A stretch of DNA of 39,970 bases from positions 1-39,970 of the forward strand of contig JAQGON010000211.1 of NCBI GenBank assembly GCA_028293565.1, in the 5' to 3' direction. This DNA comes from Verrucomicrobiota bacterium. GTDB lineage: Bacteria; Verrucomicrobiota; Verrucomicrobiia; Opitutales; Opitutaceae. Shown here one piece after another: positions 8,615 through 16,041 of this stretch. A model generated the notes under the pieces. It had not been told where the DNA came from and did no database searches. It was given only the letters and a program-made list of their open reading frames with translations. How positions within the stretch are numbered: the first letter of the stretch is position 1; each line of letters begins with the position of its first letter. The translations under genes were made by a program, and so were the position numbers.

Positions 8615-9190
8615 TTGGAAAAATCGATCCCGCACTCCTCCCGCGACCCCGCCGCGGCGCGCACGATCGAAGTCGCCAACCATCACCCCGGCCTGCGCCT
8701 CAACCGCCGCGCGCTCCTCGCGGTGATCCGCCGGCTCGACGCGGAATTCCGCGTCGCGCCCGCCGATCGTCGTTTTCTCCTGCGCGAGCCCGTTTCAGCC
8801 GATACCTCGCCCGTCCCGCCCGGCGAACTTTCGCTCGTGTTCCTGACCGATCCCGAGCTCGCGAAGCTGCACGGCCAATTCATGCACGACCCGGCGGTCA
8901 CGGACGTGATTACGTTCGAAGGCGATGCGGCGCATGGCACCGCCGGCGAGATCTGCGTTTCCGTGGACACGGCCGCCGCCTATGCGCGCGAGCATGACGG
9001 GGATTTTTCCTCCGAACTCGTTCTCTATGTCATCCACGGCTGGCTCCATCTCGCCGGATACGATGACCTGAAGCCCGCGCGCAAGCGCGTGATGCGCCGC
9101 GCCGAAGCACGGGCCCTGAAGCTGCTGGAGCCGCATCGACGCGGGACCGGATCCGCGTTTGTGATGGCGAGACGAGCAATCAAGACGTGA
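8615..9190 (+). CDS. ybeY: Endoribonuclease YbeY (16S rRNA maturation factor)
   Basis: Metal-dependent single-strand RNase needed for 16S rRNA 3'-end maturation and ribosome quality control. The 191-residue product has ELSLVFLTDPELAKLHGQFM (71-90), the TDVITF segment (96-101), GEICVSVDTA (111-120) and the metal site H141-G-W-L-H145-L-A-G-Y-D-D151. The third ligand, usually His, is Asp here. The in-frame stop of pgpH and the absence of any ATG or GTG in between make TTG 8615 the first possible conventional start. The recognisable domain begins around residue 17, so the first residues are uncertain. Last gene of the phoH-pgpH-ybeY group, followed by a repeat-filled gap. Confidence 0.88.
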   Translation: MEKSIPHSSRDPAAARTIEVANHHPGLRLNRRALLAVIRRLDAEFRVAPADRRFLLREPVSADTSPVPPGELSLVFLTDPELAKLHGQFMHDPAVTDVITFEGDAAHGTAGEICVSVDTAAAYAREHDGDFSSELVLYVIHGWLHLAGYDDLKPARKRVMRRAEARALKLLEPHRRGTGSAFVMARRAIKT

Positions 9191-9219
9191 AACGCCGCGG
9201 CGGTGGCGGGCTCTGGCAA

Positions 9220-9338
9220 GGTGGGAGCGCGTTGCCGCAGACCCTGAGCTTGGCGAACGGACCTCACCGCGCTGGAGCCGCGAGCGACCTTGCACGGTCG
9301 ACGGAGCCGCCAACGCGTTGAGGGCAATGCGTTCCACC
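9220..9338. repeat. MITE-like intergenic repeat, copy A (long form with nested insert)
   Basis: Begins GGTGGGAGCGCGTTG and ends AACGCGTTGAGGGCAATGCG followed by TTCCACC, so its ends are inverted repeats of each other. The left hairpin loop holds the motif ACCCTGAGCTTGGCGAACGG (9241-9260), absent from the short copies. It fills the first part of the 480-base gene-free stretch 9191-9670, where no protein-like frame is seen. Confidence 0.7.
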
Positions 9339-9353
9339 TCTCCGGCACCTCTT

Positions 9354-9437
9354 GGTAGCAGCGGACGTCAGGAGGCTGACGCCCGCGTTCGGGCGAATAC
9401 GCGCAAACAGTCCAACCGCCTGACGGCGGCTGCTACC
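9354..9437. repeat. Second intergenic element: inverted ends enclosing three hairpins
   Basis: The ends GGTAGCAGC and GCTGCTACC are inverted. Between them are three consecutive hairpins: GTCAG-gagg-CTGAC (9367-9380), GCCCG-cgtt-CGGGC (9381-9394) and CCGCC-tgac-GGCGG (9417-9430). It sits between two MITE-like copies. Confidence 0.6.
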
Positions 9438-9440
9438 GGA

Positions 9441-9533
9441 GGTGGAGCGCATTGCCCTCAATGCGCTGGAGGTGCGAGCAGGACCCAAAGGACTGACGGA
9501 GCGTCCAACGCGTTGAGGGCAACGCGTTCCACC
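9441..9533. repeat. MITE-like intergenic repeat, copy B (short form)
   Basis: The left end is hairpin AGCGCATTG-CCCT-CAATGCGCT and the right end is hairpin AACGCGTTG-AGGG-CAACGCGTT. The two ends are also inverted repeats of each other (about 25 of 29 positions). A solitary left end, GGGTGGAGCGCATC, follows at 9567-9580. The remainder of the gap to 9670 shows no other structure. Confidence 0.7.
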
Positions 9534-9670
9534 CGCTGTCCGGCGCCAGCGTTTCCAACTTCCGGAGGGTGGAGCGCATCACTTCGCGGAGGACGACAAA
9601 CCGTTTTGACGGCACGCCTTGAATCAACCATGAGTGAGCCGTCCCCTAAGCCCCGCCGGTTTCTCTCCCG

Positions 9671-10543
9671 ATGAAAACATCCCCCTCCGCCTTGCTGGTG
9701 CTCGCTGCTGCACTGTGCCTCGACCACGCCTTGTCATCAGCCGCCGACCATCCGCTTCCGGAAGGTTCAAACCGACCGCAGGACATCATCATCGATTTTC
9801 CCCAGCCTTTTCCCGTCGGCGAAAAACAGATCAGCACCAGCGTGGTCCTCCGGACGGTCGAGTTCAAATATGCGCCGGCCCCCGCGCCAGCGGTCGTGAA
9901 TCTCGCGCCGGGCTCCGGCTTGAAACTTTCGCTTCCGTTCGACGATTCCGTCGTTCAGTCCGTCCGATGGATCAAGGACGGGAAGGTGCTGCCGGCAGCG
10001 GGGAAAACCTACGAGGTCGCGTCGATGACCCCGGAGCAATCCGGCAATTATTCCGCCAATCTCACGAAGACGGATTTCACGGGTGTCGCGTTCGAACAGG
10101 TGATGGTCCGGGTGGAAACGCCCGCGCGCCAGCGGCTGCTCAACCTCTCGATGCGCGCGACGATCGGACCGGCGAACCGGTTCGTCATCGGCGGCTTTGT
10201 CGTTTCGCCTTCCGCGGGGAAACTCGTTGAAAACAAGCTCATCCTCATTCGCGCGATCGGCCCGAGCCTGGCCGCGTACGGCGTCGGCGACCCGCTGGCC
10301 GACCCGGAAGTGCATCTTTTCCGTCAGGATGGCTCGGAAGTTTCGCCGCCAATCGTCATCGCGATTTATCCCGGGCCCTTCGACGGGATCCCGGCCAAGG
10401 TCGGCGCGTTTCCGATTCCCGCCGGCACCAAGGATGTCAGCACCGTGTTTTTTGTTTCCGCCGGAGTGTACAGCGCGCGGGTCTTGAGCGCGGGCGGCGG
10501 CAGCGGAACGGTGCTCCTGGAAATTTACGAAGTGCCGGAGTAG
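9671..10543 (+). CDS. Secreted Ig-like protein with Opitutaceae-type C-terminal module
   Basis: The 290-residue product starts with a signal peptide (about 1-25, MKTSPSALLVLAAALCLDHA). A short region (26-70) is followed by an Ig-like beta domain (about 75-148) with the usual WIKDGKVLP and SGNYSA signatures. A C-terminal module (156-290) runs from LLNLSMRATIGP through ILIRAIGPSLAAYGV and LADPEVHLF to VYSARVLSAGGGSGTVLLEI. The same module occurs twice at the end of the subtilase encoded at 26068-30378, which suggests a shared role in surface retention, sorting or interaction (inference). No catalytic motif is seen. A 14-codon frame (9630-9674) ends in a 4-base overlap with this start, probably by chance. 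The gene stands alone between repeat-rich gaps. Confidence 0.8.
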   Translation: MKTSPSALLVLAAALCLDHALSSAADHPLPEGSNRPQDIIIDFPQPFPVGEKQISTSVVLRTVEFKYAPAPAPAVVNLAPGSGLKLSLPFDDSVVQSVRWIKDGKVLPAAGKTYEVASMTPEQSGNYSANLTKTDFTGVAFEQVMVRVETPARQRLLNLSMRATIGPANRFVIGGFVVSPSAGKLVENKLILIRAIGPSLAAYGVGDPLADPEVHLFRQDGSEVSPPIVIAIYPGPFDGIPAKVGAFPIPAGTKDVSTVFFVSAGVYSARVLSAGGGSGTVLLEIYEVPE

Positions 10544-10598
10544 GTCGTCGCGAGAAGGTCCGCTGCAGAAGCGGGCTCCGGACCGAATTGCGCCAGCG

Positions 10599-10717
10599 GG
10601 TGGAGCGCATTGTCACAGACCCTGAGCTTGTCGAACGGGCCCTCAATGCGCTGGACGGTCGAGCCGAGTTCCAGGGATTTACGGAGCGTCCAACGCGTTA
10701 GCGCCGCTGCGTTCCGC
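10599..10717. repeat. MITE-like intergenic repeat, copy D (long form, degenerate right end)
   Basis: The left hairpin pairs GCGCATTG with CAATGCGC. Its loop is enlarged by the insert ACCCTGAGCTTGTCGAACGG (10619-10638). The right end (AACGCGTTAGCGCCGCTGCG, then TTCC) has decayed. It is followed at about 10720-10752 by a single arm of the 9-nt-period type (CTTTGCGTC, CCGTCGCGT, TTGCGCGAG). Confidence 0.65.
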
Positions 10718-10765
10718 AAAAACCCTTTGCGTCCCGTCGCGTTTGCGCGAGCGTAGGCGCGCACC

Positions 10766-11446
10766 ATGCCTGCCCGCCCTTCCCGTTCCATCGCCACGCT
10801 CCGCACCGCTTTTTTCTCGGGACTGCTGCTGCTCGCACCGCTCGTCGTCACCGTCTGGGCGTTCACCAAGATCATTGACCTCGTCGGCGGCACGTTTCGT
10901 CCGCTCTTCTTCTTTTACATGCCCGAATGGCTGCTCAGCAGCCCGCGGCTCGCCATCGTCTGGGACATCCTCGCGACCATCATCGTCGTCCTGCTGGTGA
11001 CCCTGCTCGGTTTTCTCTCCCGCTACGTGTTCGGAAAATATTTCCTCGAGGTCGGCGAACGCGTCATCCAGGGCATCCCCGGGGTGAGTGCGGTCTACAA
11101 CACGGTCAAGCAGATCGTCGACACCTTCGGCACCCAGAACCGGAATCTCTTCAGCAAGGTCGTGCTCGTCCAGTATCCGCGCCGCGAGGTCTGGACGCTC
11201 GGCTTTTTGACGAGCAAGGCGCAGGCCGAGGCGCAGACGCGCACGGGCCAGGAGGTCTGGACGGTTTTCGTGCCGACTTCGCCCAACCCCACCAGCGGTT
11301 TCCTGCTGATGCTGCCGCGAGCGGAAGTCACCGAGCTGGAAATGACGGTCGGCGACGGCATGAAGATGGTGATTTCCGGCGGCGCGGTGGTGCCGCCCTG
11401 GAACAAACCGGACCCCGCGCGGAAAATCGCCGCGACCGAAACCTGA
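10766..11446 (+). CDS. DUF502 family membrane protein
   Basis: The 226-residue inner-membrane protein has two N-terminal transmembrane segments (about 14-40 and 58-83). After these comes the family's conserved stretch GERVIQGIPGVSAVYNTVKQ (about 97-116), then SKVVLVQYPRREVWTLGFLT and the VFVPTSPNPTSGFLLMLP block. This order matches DUF502 proteins, which have no established biochemical function. The C-terminal part is hydrophilic and probably cytoplasmic. The next gene (recO-like) starts 4 bases after its stop, so the two are co-transcribed. ATG 10766 is preceded by repeat-derived sequence, and no clear promoter was seen. Confidence 0.88.
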   Translation: MPARPSRSIATLRTAFFSGLLLLAPLVVTVWAFTKIIDLVGGTFRPLFFFYMPEWLLSSPRLAIVWDILATIIVVLLVTLLGFLSRYVFGKYFLEVGERVIQGIPGVSAVYNTVKQIVDTFGTQNRNLFSKVVLVQYPRREVWTLGFLTSKAQAEAQTRTGQEVWTVFVPTSPNPTSGFLLMLPRAEVTELEMTVGDGMKMVISGGAVVPPWNKPDPARKIAATET

Positions 11447-11450
11447 GCGT

Positions 11451-12071
11451 GTGCCGGGCCTTCCCCTCCAGACCGATGGATTCGTGCTGCTGAAGGGCGC
11501 GCCGACCGACGCGTTCCAGGGCTTCACGGTTTTTTCCCCCGAGCACGGGGCACTGCTCGTGCAGCAGCGGTTGTCGCGCAAGGCGACGTCGTCCGTCGCC
11601 CTCGATCTCTTCGACGAGGTTTCGCTGCGGCTCGAGAGCCCCAACCAGGGCCAGACGTGGTTTGTGCAGGAAGCCCGCCTGCTGGCCCGCCATCCCGACC
11701 TCGGGCGAAGCTACGAGACGCTCCGCCACGCCTCCGCCGTCGCGGCGCTCGTCGCGCGCAACACCGTCCACGAAGACAGCCGCGCGCAGGTGGCCGCGCT
11801 GCTCCGCCAGGCGTTCGCCTCCTTCGCCGCCGGCGCGCGGCCCGACCTCGTGTGGTTCAAGACCCTTTACGTCTTCGCCCGCGACGAAGGCTACCCGGTC
11901 AAGCAGGAATGGCTGCCCTCGCTGCCCCCGCCAATGCGCGCGCAGGCGAAACACTTTCTCGCGACCCCTCTGGCCTCTCTGGAAATGCCCGCGACCCAGC
12001 CCCAGATCGCCGTCCTCGCCCAGCGCCTCGCCGATTACCTCCGGGGTCACTCGGACATTCTGGTGGAGTAG
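11451..12071 (+). CDS. recO: RecO-like DNA repair protein
   Basis: The 206-residue product starts at GTG 11451. TDGFVLLKGAPTDAFQGFTV followed by FSPEHGALLVQQRLSRK fits the RecO N-terminal OB fold (the usual pattern is a conversion of exogenous signal to 'tLfTrehGkl...arGark'). The rest is helical with ASAVAALVARN and VWFKTLYVFARDEGYPV, as in the RecO C-terminal domain. RecO anneals SSB-coated DNA and loads RecA with RecR. The C-terminal zinc-binding cysteines of many RecO proteins are absent. Linked to DUF502 (4-base gap) and followed by a repair-type helicase gene, which fits. The assignment is by pattern and length, so moderate. Confidence 0.62.
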   Translation: MPGLPLQTDGFVLLKGAPTDAFQGFTVFSPEHGALLVQQRLSRKATSSVALDLFDEVSLRLESPNQGQTWFVQEARLLARHPDLGRSYETLRHASAVAALVARNTVHEDSRAQVAALLRQAFASFAAGARPDLVWFKTLYVFARDEGYPVKQEWLPSLPPPMRAQAKHFLATPLASLEMPATQPQIAVLAQRLADYLRGHSDILVE

Positions 12072-12072
12072 A

Positions 12073-12245
12073 TTTGAACAGAAGAGAACCAAGGAAACGA
12101 AGCGCCGTCCGTGCGCGGAGTCTGCGTTGCGAGCGGGAAATAAATCGGAGAGGGGTTCGGAAACCAAACCGATCACGGGATGCCGCTTGCAACCCGGGGC
12201 CCTTCAACGGACGGCGCTTCGTTCCTCGGTTCTCTTCTGTTCAAA
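12073..12245. repeat. Long imperfect inverted repeat with 9-nt internal period
   Basis: Left arm 12073-12112 and right arm 12207-12245 are inverted copies differing by one substitution and one indel. Within the left arm the sequence repeats every 9 bases: GAACAGAAG, AGAACCAAG, GAAACGAAG. The 94-base centre shows no gene. It occupies the gap after the recO-like gene and might act as a terminator hairpin. Confidence 0.75.
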
Positions 12246-12286
12246 AAAGGGTTCGGCGCCCGCGAAGCACGGCTTGAAGTTGCTTT

Positions 12287-12314
12287 GAGGCTTGGATGCT
12301 GGAGCTTGGAGCTT
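12287..12314 (+). repeat. 7-nt repeat array (4 units) upstream of the helicase gene
   Basis: GAGGCTT, GGATGCT, GGAGCTT, GGAGCTT. The ATG at 12296 falls inside this array, which argues against using it as the helicase start. The last GGAG may serve as a ribosome-binding site for ATG 12323. Confidence 0.6.
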
Positions 12315-12322
12315 TCCCGCTC

Positions 12323-14839
12323 ATGGATTTCAACCTCGACCGACGCACCGCCAGCCTGAGCGTGGGGGAATTCTCGGCGTTCACCACCGGGCCGCACGAC
12401 GCCGGCGAGGGCGCGGCGGGACTCTGGCGCGCGCAGCTCGGCACCCACTGGCACAACGAGCTGCGCCTGCGCGCGACCGACGAGTCGCCCGGGGCGGAAT
12501 TCGAAATCCCGGTGACGGGACAGATTTTCCACGCCGGCTGGACACTCACGCTCGCCGGCCGGATCGACCAGCGGGTGAAGCGCGGCGACGTCCAGGTCCT
12601 CCGCGAAATCAAGACCGTCACGCGGCCGCTGCCCGAGGATGAATCCGTCCTGCGCGCCGATTATCCGTCCTACTTCGTCCAGCTCGCCACCTATGTCTCG
12701 CTGCTGCGCCCGGCGGACGGGACTCCGGCCGCGCCGGGGGGCGAGCTCGTGTTCGTCGAAACCGGCAGCGGACTGGCCCAGACCGTTTTGCTGCTCCCGA
12801 CCGACGACCGCCTGCTCCGCGCGCAGCTCGAGCGCATCGTCGAGTTTCTCAACCTCCGCCTGCGCGCGCGGGCGCGCCTGCGGGCCCTGCGGTTCCGGCC
12901 GGCCTTCACCGATCCGCGCCCCGGACAGGAAACGACGCAGGCCGAGCTGACCGCCGTGTTCGAGCGGCAACCACTCGTGCTCTTCGAGGCCCCGACGGGT
13001 TTCGGCAAGACCGGCGTGCTGCTGGAGTTCGCCCTCGGACAGCTGAAATCCGGCCACTTCGATCGCGCACTCTACCTCACGAGCAAGTCCACCGGACAGC
13101 TCCAGGTCGTCCGCACCCTCGCCGGCATGACGGGGGCGCCGTCTGGCGCCGGAGAAAAATTCCAGAATGAGGACGGAAGAATGGCCGATCCGACTGCTTC
13201 GATCCTGAGTCCGGAATCCCTCGCCGCGACCACGGCGGTCGCGGTCTGGCATGTCCGGAACAAGGCCGAGCACTGCGTCAATTCCACGTTCCACTGCGTC
13301 CGTGAATCCTGCGGCTATCTCGACCAGCTGGAAAAACGCTGGCCCGGCAGCGGGCTCTCGCGGTTCTATCTCTTCGAGCACCACGCGCGCGACCTCGAAA
13401 CCCTCCGCTCCGCCGGGCGCGACGCGCGCATCTGCCCCTACGAGATCACGCGGGCCTCGCTCGCCTTCAACGATGTCTGGATCGGCGACTACAATTACGT
13501 GTTCGCTCCGCGCAACCGCTCGCTGTTCTACCAGCAGCCCGGCTTCGACCCGGCGCGGACGCTCCTCCTGCTCGACGAGGCGCACAACCTGCCGTCGCGG
13601 GTGGCGGACGCGCACTCGCACCTGGTGCGCAGCGACGATGCCCGCGCGGTCCTGGCCGAGCTCGACCACCTCCGCGTGCCCGCGTCCCTGCTTCGCGCAT
13701 GGGAAAGCTGGGCACAGCTTCTCGCCGCGCTCCAGCCGGTCGACGCCCTCGACCCGGCCCTCGAGGCGGATGTCGAGGAGACGGTGGGACGGATTTCCGA
13801 TCTGCTCCTCGATGCGCCGGTCGACTACGCCGCGCTGGGGCCGCAACTCAGCGAGGTGCTGTGGCAGACACCGCAACTGAGGGAATGGCTGGCCGACGCC
13901 CGCCTGAGGAAGCTTTTGTGGTGTCCCCGCGCGGGCGAACTCTCCCTGACGTGCCTCGACGCCGCCGAGGTGATCGGCGCGACCCTCCGCGACTACGGCG
14001 GCGTGGTGCTCGCCAGCGCGACGCTTTTGCCGGCGGAGAATTTCGCGGAAGCGTGCGGCATTGCCGAGGGCGCATCGCCGACGGCGGACCAGGGCGGCGA
14101 AAGCGGGGAGTTCGCGGCGGTGGGAAATTCCGCACCCCGCAGTCCGCCCGCCGTCCTGCTCGCGCACACGCCGTGGCGCGACGGAGCCTACGACGTCGCC
14201 GTCGATGCGCGCGTCGACACCACCTTCCACCATCGCTCGCGGTACTACGCGATGACGGCGGAAACGGTCGCGGCCCTCCACGCTTCCGCGCGAAACGCGG
14301 TCGCGGTGTTTTTCCCGAGCTACGCCTATGCCGAGGCGGTCGCGCGCGCGCTCGAGCAGGGCGGACCGGGGATGAAGCTGCCCCACGGTCCGCTGCGCGT
14401 CGCGCTGCAGCCGCGGCAGCGCGACCTCGCGGCGCAGACGGCGTGGGTGGAGGAATCGCTCGCGTTCACCGACGCGCTTTTTCTCGTGCTCGGTTCGAGT
14501 TTCGCCGAGGGAATCGATGCGCTGGGCGGGCGTGTCACGCACGCGATGGTCGTCGGACCGGCGCTGCCGGAAGTGAATGCCGTCCAACGGGCGCGCCTCG
14601 CGGAATTTTCGGGACGCGGACGCGAGGCGGCGTTCCGTCGCGTCTACCAGATTCCCGGCATGACGAAGGTGAACCAGGCGCTCGGCCGGCTCGTGCGCGC
14701 TCCTGGGCAGCGCGCCCGTGTGATCCTCCATTGCCGCCGTTTCGCCGAACCCGCCTACGCGAGCCTTCTCGCGCGCGATTACCAGTTCGGCACCAACCTC
14801 CTCGCCGACGCCGACCTCGCCGCGTGGCTGGCGCTGTAG
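12323..14839 (+). CDS. Fe-S (XPD/DinG-type) helicase with N-terminal PD-(D/E)XK nuclease domain
   Basis: This 838-residue protein joins two activities. The N-terminal ~200 residues carry RecB/Cas4-like nuclease motifs: D82 in AGRIDQR, E95-I-K97 in LREIKTV and Q120-L-A-T-Y124. The remainder is a superfamily 2 helicase of the DinG/XPD group. It has Walker A APTGFGKTG at about 223-231, four cysteines (AEHCVN, FHCVRESC, ARICPYE) placed like the Fe-S cluster ligands of XPD, and the DEAH box at 418-421 (LLLLDEAHNLPS). C-terminal motifs include FFPSYAYAE, LVLGSSFAEGID and NQALGRLVRA. A role in DNA repair or removal of abnormal structures is likely by family. The preferred start is ATG 12323; ATG 12296 lies in a repeat array. 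It is downstream of a recO-like gene. Confidence 0.88.
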   Translation: MDFNLDRRTASLSVGEFSAFTTGPHDAGEGAAGLWRAQLGTHWHNELRLRATDESPGAEFEIPVTGQIFHAGWTLTLAGRIDQRVKRGDVQVLREIKTVTRPLPEDESVLRADYPSYFVQLATYVSLLRPADGTPAAPGGELVFVETGSGLAQTVLLLPTDDRLLRAQLERIVEFLNLRLRARARLRALRFRPAFTDPRPGQETTQAELTAVFERQPLVLFEAPTGFGKTGVLLEFALGQLKSGHFDRALYLTSKSTGQLQVVRTLAGMTGAPSGAGEKFQNEDGRMADPTASILSPESLAATTAVAVWHVRNKAEHCVNSTFHCVRESCGYLDQLEKRWPGSGLSRFYLFEHHARDLETLRSAGRDARICPYEITRASLAFNDVWIGDYNYVFAPRNRSLFYQQPGFDPARTLLLLDEAHNLPSRVADAHSHLVRSDDARAVLAELDHLRVPASLLRAWESWAQLLAALQPVDALDPALEADVEETVGRISDLLLDAPVDYAALGPQLSEVLWQTPQLREWLADARLRKLLWCPRAGELSLTCLDAAEVIGATLRDYGGVVLASATLLPAENFAEACGIAEGASPTADQGGESGEFAAVGNSAPRSPPAVLLAHTPWRDGAYDVAVDARVDTTFHHRSRYYAMTAETVAALHASARNAVAVFFPSYAYAEAVARALEQGGPGMKLPHGPLRVALQPRQRDLAAQTAWVEESLAFTDALFLVLGSSFAEGIDALGGRVTHAMVVGPALPEVNAVQRARLAEFSGRGREAAFRRVYQIPGMTKVNQALGRLVRAPGQRARVILHCRRFAEPAYASLLARDYQFGTNLLADADLAAWLAL

Positions 14840-14840
14840 A

Positions 14841-14948
14841 GTGTAGCACGGGTCTCCGACCCGTGTGGGCGGACTCTGCCAACGGAGCACGTCGAGCACA
14901 CCCGTTGAGCTCGAGCCCACCTTCACGGGTCGGAGACCCGTGCTACAC
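14841..14948. repeat. Perfect 25-bp inverted repeat built from CACGGGT hairpins
   Basis: Arms 14841-14865 and 14924-14948 are exact inverted copies. Each arm is itself a hairpin (CACGGGT-ctccg-ACCCGTG). A further GTGGGC/GCCCAC pair lies just inside. It sits between the convergent helicase and isomerase genes and could end transcription from either side. Confidence 0.8.
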
Positions 14949-14973
14949 GTGGCTACCGTTTTATTTAAAACAC

Positions 14974-15921
14974 CTAGTTTATCAGCTCCTCGACCCTCGC
15001 CTTGGACGCGCGGACGTCGTCGACCGGGATCCGGGGGCTCAGCTCGATCACCAGGAGGTGTTCCGGCCGCCAGAATTCGCTGACCATCCTGAAATCGATC
15101 TTGCCCTTGCCGATGCCCTGATGGTCGCGGCCTTCCGCGTCGACGTCGTGGAGGTGAAACCCGATCAGCCGCGAAGCCATTTTTTCCAGGTGCGCCCGAT
15201 GGTCGAGGATCCCCATCGACTGCTTGATGTCCGCGTGCCCCGTGTCGTGCCAGTAGCCGGCCGGAGCGTCGGCGGGCAGGCTGGCCAGAAACGCCGGATA
15301 ATCCTCATCGAGCGGAAGCTCGTCGAACGCCTCGCGGTTTTCGAAGCCGAGCCTCACGCCTTTTTCCGCCGCGCGGCCGAGCACCTGCCGCACGTTTCCC
15401 GTCGTGCGTTCCCAATAGGGCCCCATTTTTTTCCGCAGCCGGGCCAGCGAGCTGGCGAGCAGCGCCCGGTAGGTCTTGTCGCCGGCCAGGTCCGCGGAAG
15501 GATGCCGCGCGAGATAGGCCTCGAGCTTCTCCTTCGGATTGAACCAGAAGAATCCGACGCTTCCCAGGTGGCAGACCAGCACGCGGGCCTTCACCTGGGC
15601 CGCAAAGTCGATCGAGCGCCCGGTGTGCCGCAGCCACTGGTCGCGCTCCTGCGAGTTCTCGGCCGACGGCTCGAACAGGTTTGGCGCCGCATGCAGCACG
15701 CCGGTGGGCAGCGGGCAGAAATTATGCGTCGAGCCGATCCGGACCACGCCGTCCTCGACCGCCTTGAGGATTCCCGGCACGAGCGTGATGCGAATGCCAT
15801 GGCTCAGCTCGATGAATTCGAAGCCGAGCCCCGCCATCTCCTCCGCCATCGCATAACCGTCCGTATGCCGCGAGGAACACCAGCTGGTGGAAAGGCACAG
15901 GGTCGGTTTCGCGCGGGGCAC
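14974..15921 (-). CDS. Sugar phosphate isomerase/epimerase, TIM-barrel (AP_endonuc_2 family)
   Basis: The 315-residue cytoplasmic TIM-barrel protein of the xylose-isomerase-like superfamily has the expected metal-binding strands: a Glu in LGFENREAFDE, His/Asp in YWHDTGHADIK, His in GFHLHDVD, and the late GIGKGKIDF loop followed by VIELSP. Length is normal. Members isomerise or epimerise sugars or inositols; the substrate cannot be told from sequence. It is the last gene in a minus-strand group with a GH2 glycosidase, a sensor kinase and a heparinase-like lyase, consistent with processing of released monosaccharides. The gap to the GH2 gene is 120 bases and holds an ill-defined GAAGCGCGGAGAAGCG segment. 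Confidence 0.82.
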   Translation of the reverse strand: MPRAKPTLCLSTSWCSSRHTDGYAMAEEMAGLGFEFIELSHGIRITLVPGILKAVEDGVVRIGSTHNFCPLPTGVLHAAPNLFEPSAENSQERDQWLRHTGRSIDFAAQVKARVLVCHLGSVGFFWFNPKEKLEAYLARHPSADLAGDKTYRALLASSLARLRKKMGPYWERTTGNVRQVLGRAAEKGVRLGFENREAFDELPLDEDYPAFLASLPADAPAGYWHDTGHADIKQSMGILDHRAHLEKMASRLIGFHLHDVDAEGRDHQGIGKGKIDFRMVSEFWRPEHLLVIELSPRIPVDDVRASKARVEELIN

Positions 15922-16041
15922 GGCTTCTCACGAAGCCAGCGCCACCCGCGATTGCACCAAAAAAATTCGGCGGCGCCGCATTCGACCACGGAAGCGCGGA
16001 GAAGCGAAAGACCGGAACCGGATTCGGCCTTCCGCGCGCCC

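Noticed and set aside
9220-9533. Repeat cluster as a possible CRISPR array
   Set aside because: The units are long, have inverted ends and irregular spacing, and there are no spacers of uniform size or cas genes.
9318-9674. A 118-codon frame in the gap before the Ig-like protein gene
   Set aside because: It is composed of the repeat copies themselves. Its last 14 codons (from ATG 9630) overlap the 9671 start by 4 bases and could be a leader peptide, but no regulatory feature supports this.
12296-12322. Upstream ATG as helicase start
   Set aside because: It lies inside the 7-nt repeat array and would add residues unlike the family; ATG 12323 is preferred.
15922-16041. Possible 9-nt-period element between the isomerase and GH2 genes
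   Set aside because: A GAAGCGCGGAGAAGCG stretch and a weak inverted partner exist, but the period and pairing are too poor to call.
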